Assembly: GCF_013004065.1 (NCBI RefSeq)
Contig: NZ_CP053084.1
Coordinates: 3,233,223-3,297,222 of the forward strand
DNA from: Limnobacter sp. SAORIC-580
GTDB lineage: Bacteria; Pseudomonadota; Gammaproteobacteria; Burkholderiales; Burkholderiaceae_B
Direction of reading: 5' to 3'
DNA: 64,000 bases
This document shows, piece by piece, positions 63,257 to 64,000 of this stretch. The position numbers were made by a program, and so were the translations under genes. A model generated the notes under the pieces. The model had not been told where the DNA came from. It did no database searches and saw only the letters and a list, made by a program, of their open reading frames with translations. The stretch's first letter is position 1. Each line of letters starts with the position of its first letter.

Positions 63257-63561
63257 GCCGCTCGATCTGAATGACCTACTGCACACACTGGTTTGCTTAA
63301 GCGAACCAGGAATTTGCCTTGGTAGTTACCCAATGCTTCTTGGCAGGCATGGCGGATCAAACGTTTTAGCGTATTTCGATCCACGGCCCGTTTGGCCAAG
63401 CGCTTCGGGATCAGTATTCCGAACTGCGGTGGGGTGTCTTCGAACAGTGCGTGAAGCATCAATCGATCTGTTTTGGCCACTGGCCTGGTTTTTAACAGAC
63501 CACCAAATGTTTCAGATCGAGTGATTTTTGTCGCATGCGACCCAGAACCCACCCTGTGCAA
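63193..63561 (-). CDS. rnpA: Ribonuclease P protein component
   Basis: 122 residues, basic. The RNR-type motif is KRAVDRNTLKRLIRHACQEA, with FGILIPKRLAKRAV before it. It binds the RNase P RNA and helps mature tRNA 5' ends. It lies 24 bp downstream of rpmH and overlaps yidD, the standard order. Confidence 0.93.
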   Translation of the reverse strand: MHRVGSGSHATKITRSETFGGLLKTRPVAKTDRLMLHALFEDTPPQFGILIPKRLAKRAVDRNTLKRLIRHACQEALGNYQGKFLVRLSKPVCAVGHSDRAAWWIELQQLFNDLSRRVPSQH

Positions 63562-63585
63562 TTCAGAATGTTCAAAGCGCCAGGT

Positions 63586-63720
63586 TTAAACGGACAAACG
63601 TGCACGGCCTTTGGAGCGACGTGCGCGCAGCACGGCACGACCACCACGGGTGCGTGAACGTACCAAAAAGCCGTGTGTTCTTTGACGGCGAACTTTAGAA
63701 GGTTGATAAGTGCGTTTCAT
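63586..63720 (-). CDS. rpmH: 50S ribosomal protein L34
   Basis: 44 residues, reading [18 protein letters not shown], then [26 protein letters not shown]. This is a canonical L34 with the usual start and about 35 percent Arg/Lys. It is too short for most ORF cut-offs but unmistakable. It heads the rpmH-rnpA-yidD-yidC-mnmE unit. Confidence 0.98.
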   Translation of the reverse strand: MKRTYQPSKVRRQRTHGFLVRSRTRGGRAVLRARRSKGRARLSV

Positions 63721-64000
63721 GGCAAGCCTCTGGCCCACATGGGCTTAAAATTTGGCGAAAAATAGTTTAAAACTGGTTTGGCCCCAGGTTCGGCATATAA
63801 GACAAATCCAACAAGGATCGAAGCTCACACCAAGGGAACCCGAAATTATAGAGGCAAATTCGGGAAAAACCTAGAAAAATCTGCAAGTTCGCGTGAAGGC
63901 AGCCAATCACTCACTCAATCCGTGGGGGTTTGGATACAATGGAGCGCTGAGTTTTAATTCCTGCAAAGCAGTTCATCCGAATAATAAGGCTGTTCATAAC
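63721..64000. other. Intergenic region right of rpmH, probably leading to oriC/dnaA
   Basis: No gene begins within these 280 bases. In most bacteria dnaA lies divergently beyond rpmH with the origin near it. No perfect DnaA box (TTATCCACA) is present; TGTTCATAA at the extreme right is a weak match. TTGGATACAATGG near 63935 could be part of a plus-strand promoter, plausibly for dnaA outside the window. Confidence 0.45.

Overview
The window is a contiguous piece of a betaproteobacterial chromosome, most likely Burkholderiales. The gene order mnmG-rsmG-parA-parB-atpIBEFHAGDC and rpmH-rnpA-yidD-yidC-mnmE, GTP-type PEP carboxykinase, intermediate GC content and family-level protein resemblance all fit. 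A Limnobacter-like organism is my best guess, but that is inference. rpmH at the right edge and near-consensus parS sites at 42.7-44.9 kb place the window close to oriC, which should lie just right of position 64000 beside dnaA. Nearly all housekeeping genes are on the minus strand, as expected if the fork moves right to left. I saw no rRNA, tRNA, CRISPR, IS element or prophage.

Layout. 0-2 kb: truncated amino-acid binding protein, YdcF protein, thioesterase. 2.0-8.9 kb (sensory cluster A): a small Hpt protein converges on a four-gene minus-strand run, binding protein - hybrid kinase - paralogous binding protein - second hybrid kinase. The last kinase carries an ethylene-receptor-like membrane domain with the copper/ethylene ligands conserved. 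Each binding-protein gene is preceded by a nearly identical 60-bp leader. 9-24.4 kb: accessory metabolism and transport (acylase lipoprotein, mmsA, SulP-STAS-cNMP transporter, lipase-like hydrolase, CBS protein, NhaR-like regulator, TerC, YceI-YceI-cytochrome b561, cytochrome c, TetR/SDR pair). 24.4-33 kb: rep, priA, hemE and small enzymes. 32.6-39.8 kb: complete F1Fo ATP synthase operon with a good sigma70-type promoter. 39.8-45 kb: parB, parA, rsmG, mnmG and parS sites. 45-50.4 kb: TSUP permease, pckG, MOSC protein and small conserved proteins.

50.5-59.3 kb (sensory cluster B): GAF/multi-PAS protein without output domain, stand-alone divergent receiver, NarL-type regulator, 998-aa hybrid kinase with C-terminal Hpt, a short PstS-like exported protein, an exported Cache/PDC-like protein and a second NarL-type regulator paralogous to the first. 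59.5-63.7 kb: a small unknown gene, then mnmE, yidC, yidD, rnpA, rpmH.

The most interesting material is the two sensory clusters. Both combine exported ligand-binding proteins lacking transporter partners with phosphorelay kinases, and short related sequence motifs occur upstream of genes in both. I infer a family of binding-protein-assisted phosphorelays, one of whose kinases may sense ethylene or another small hydrophobic ligand through a copper site. No ligand can be assigned from sequence alone.
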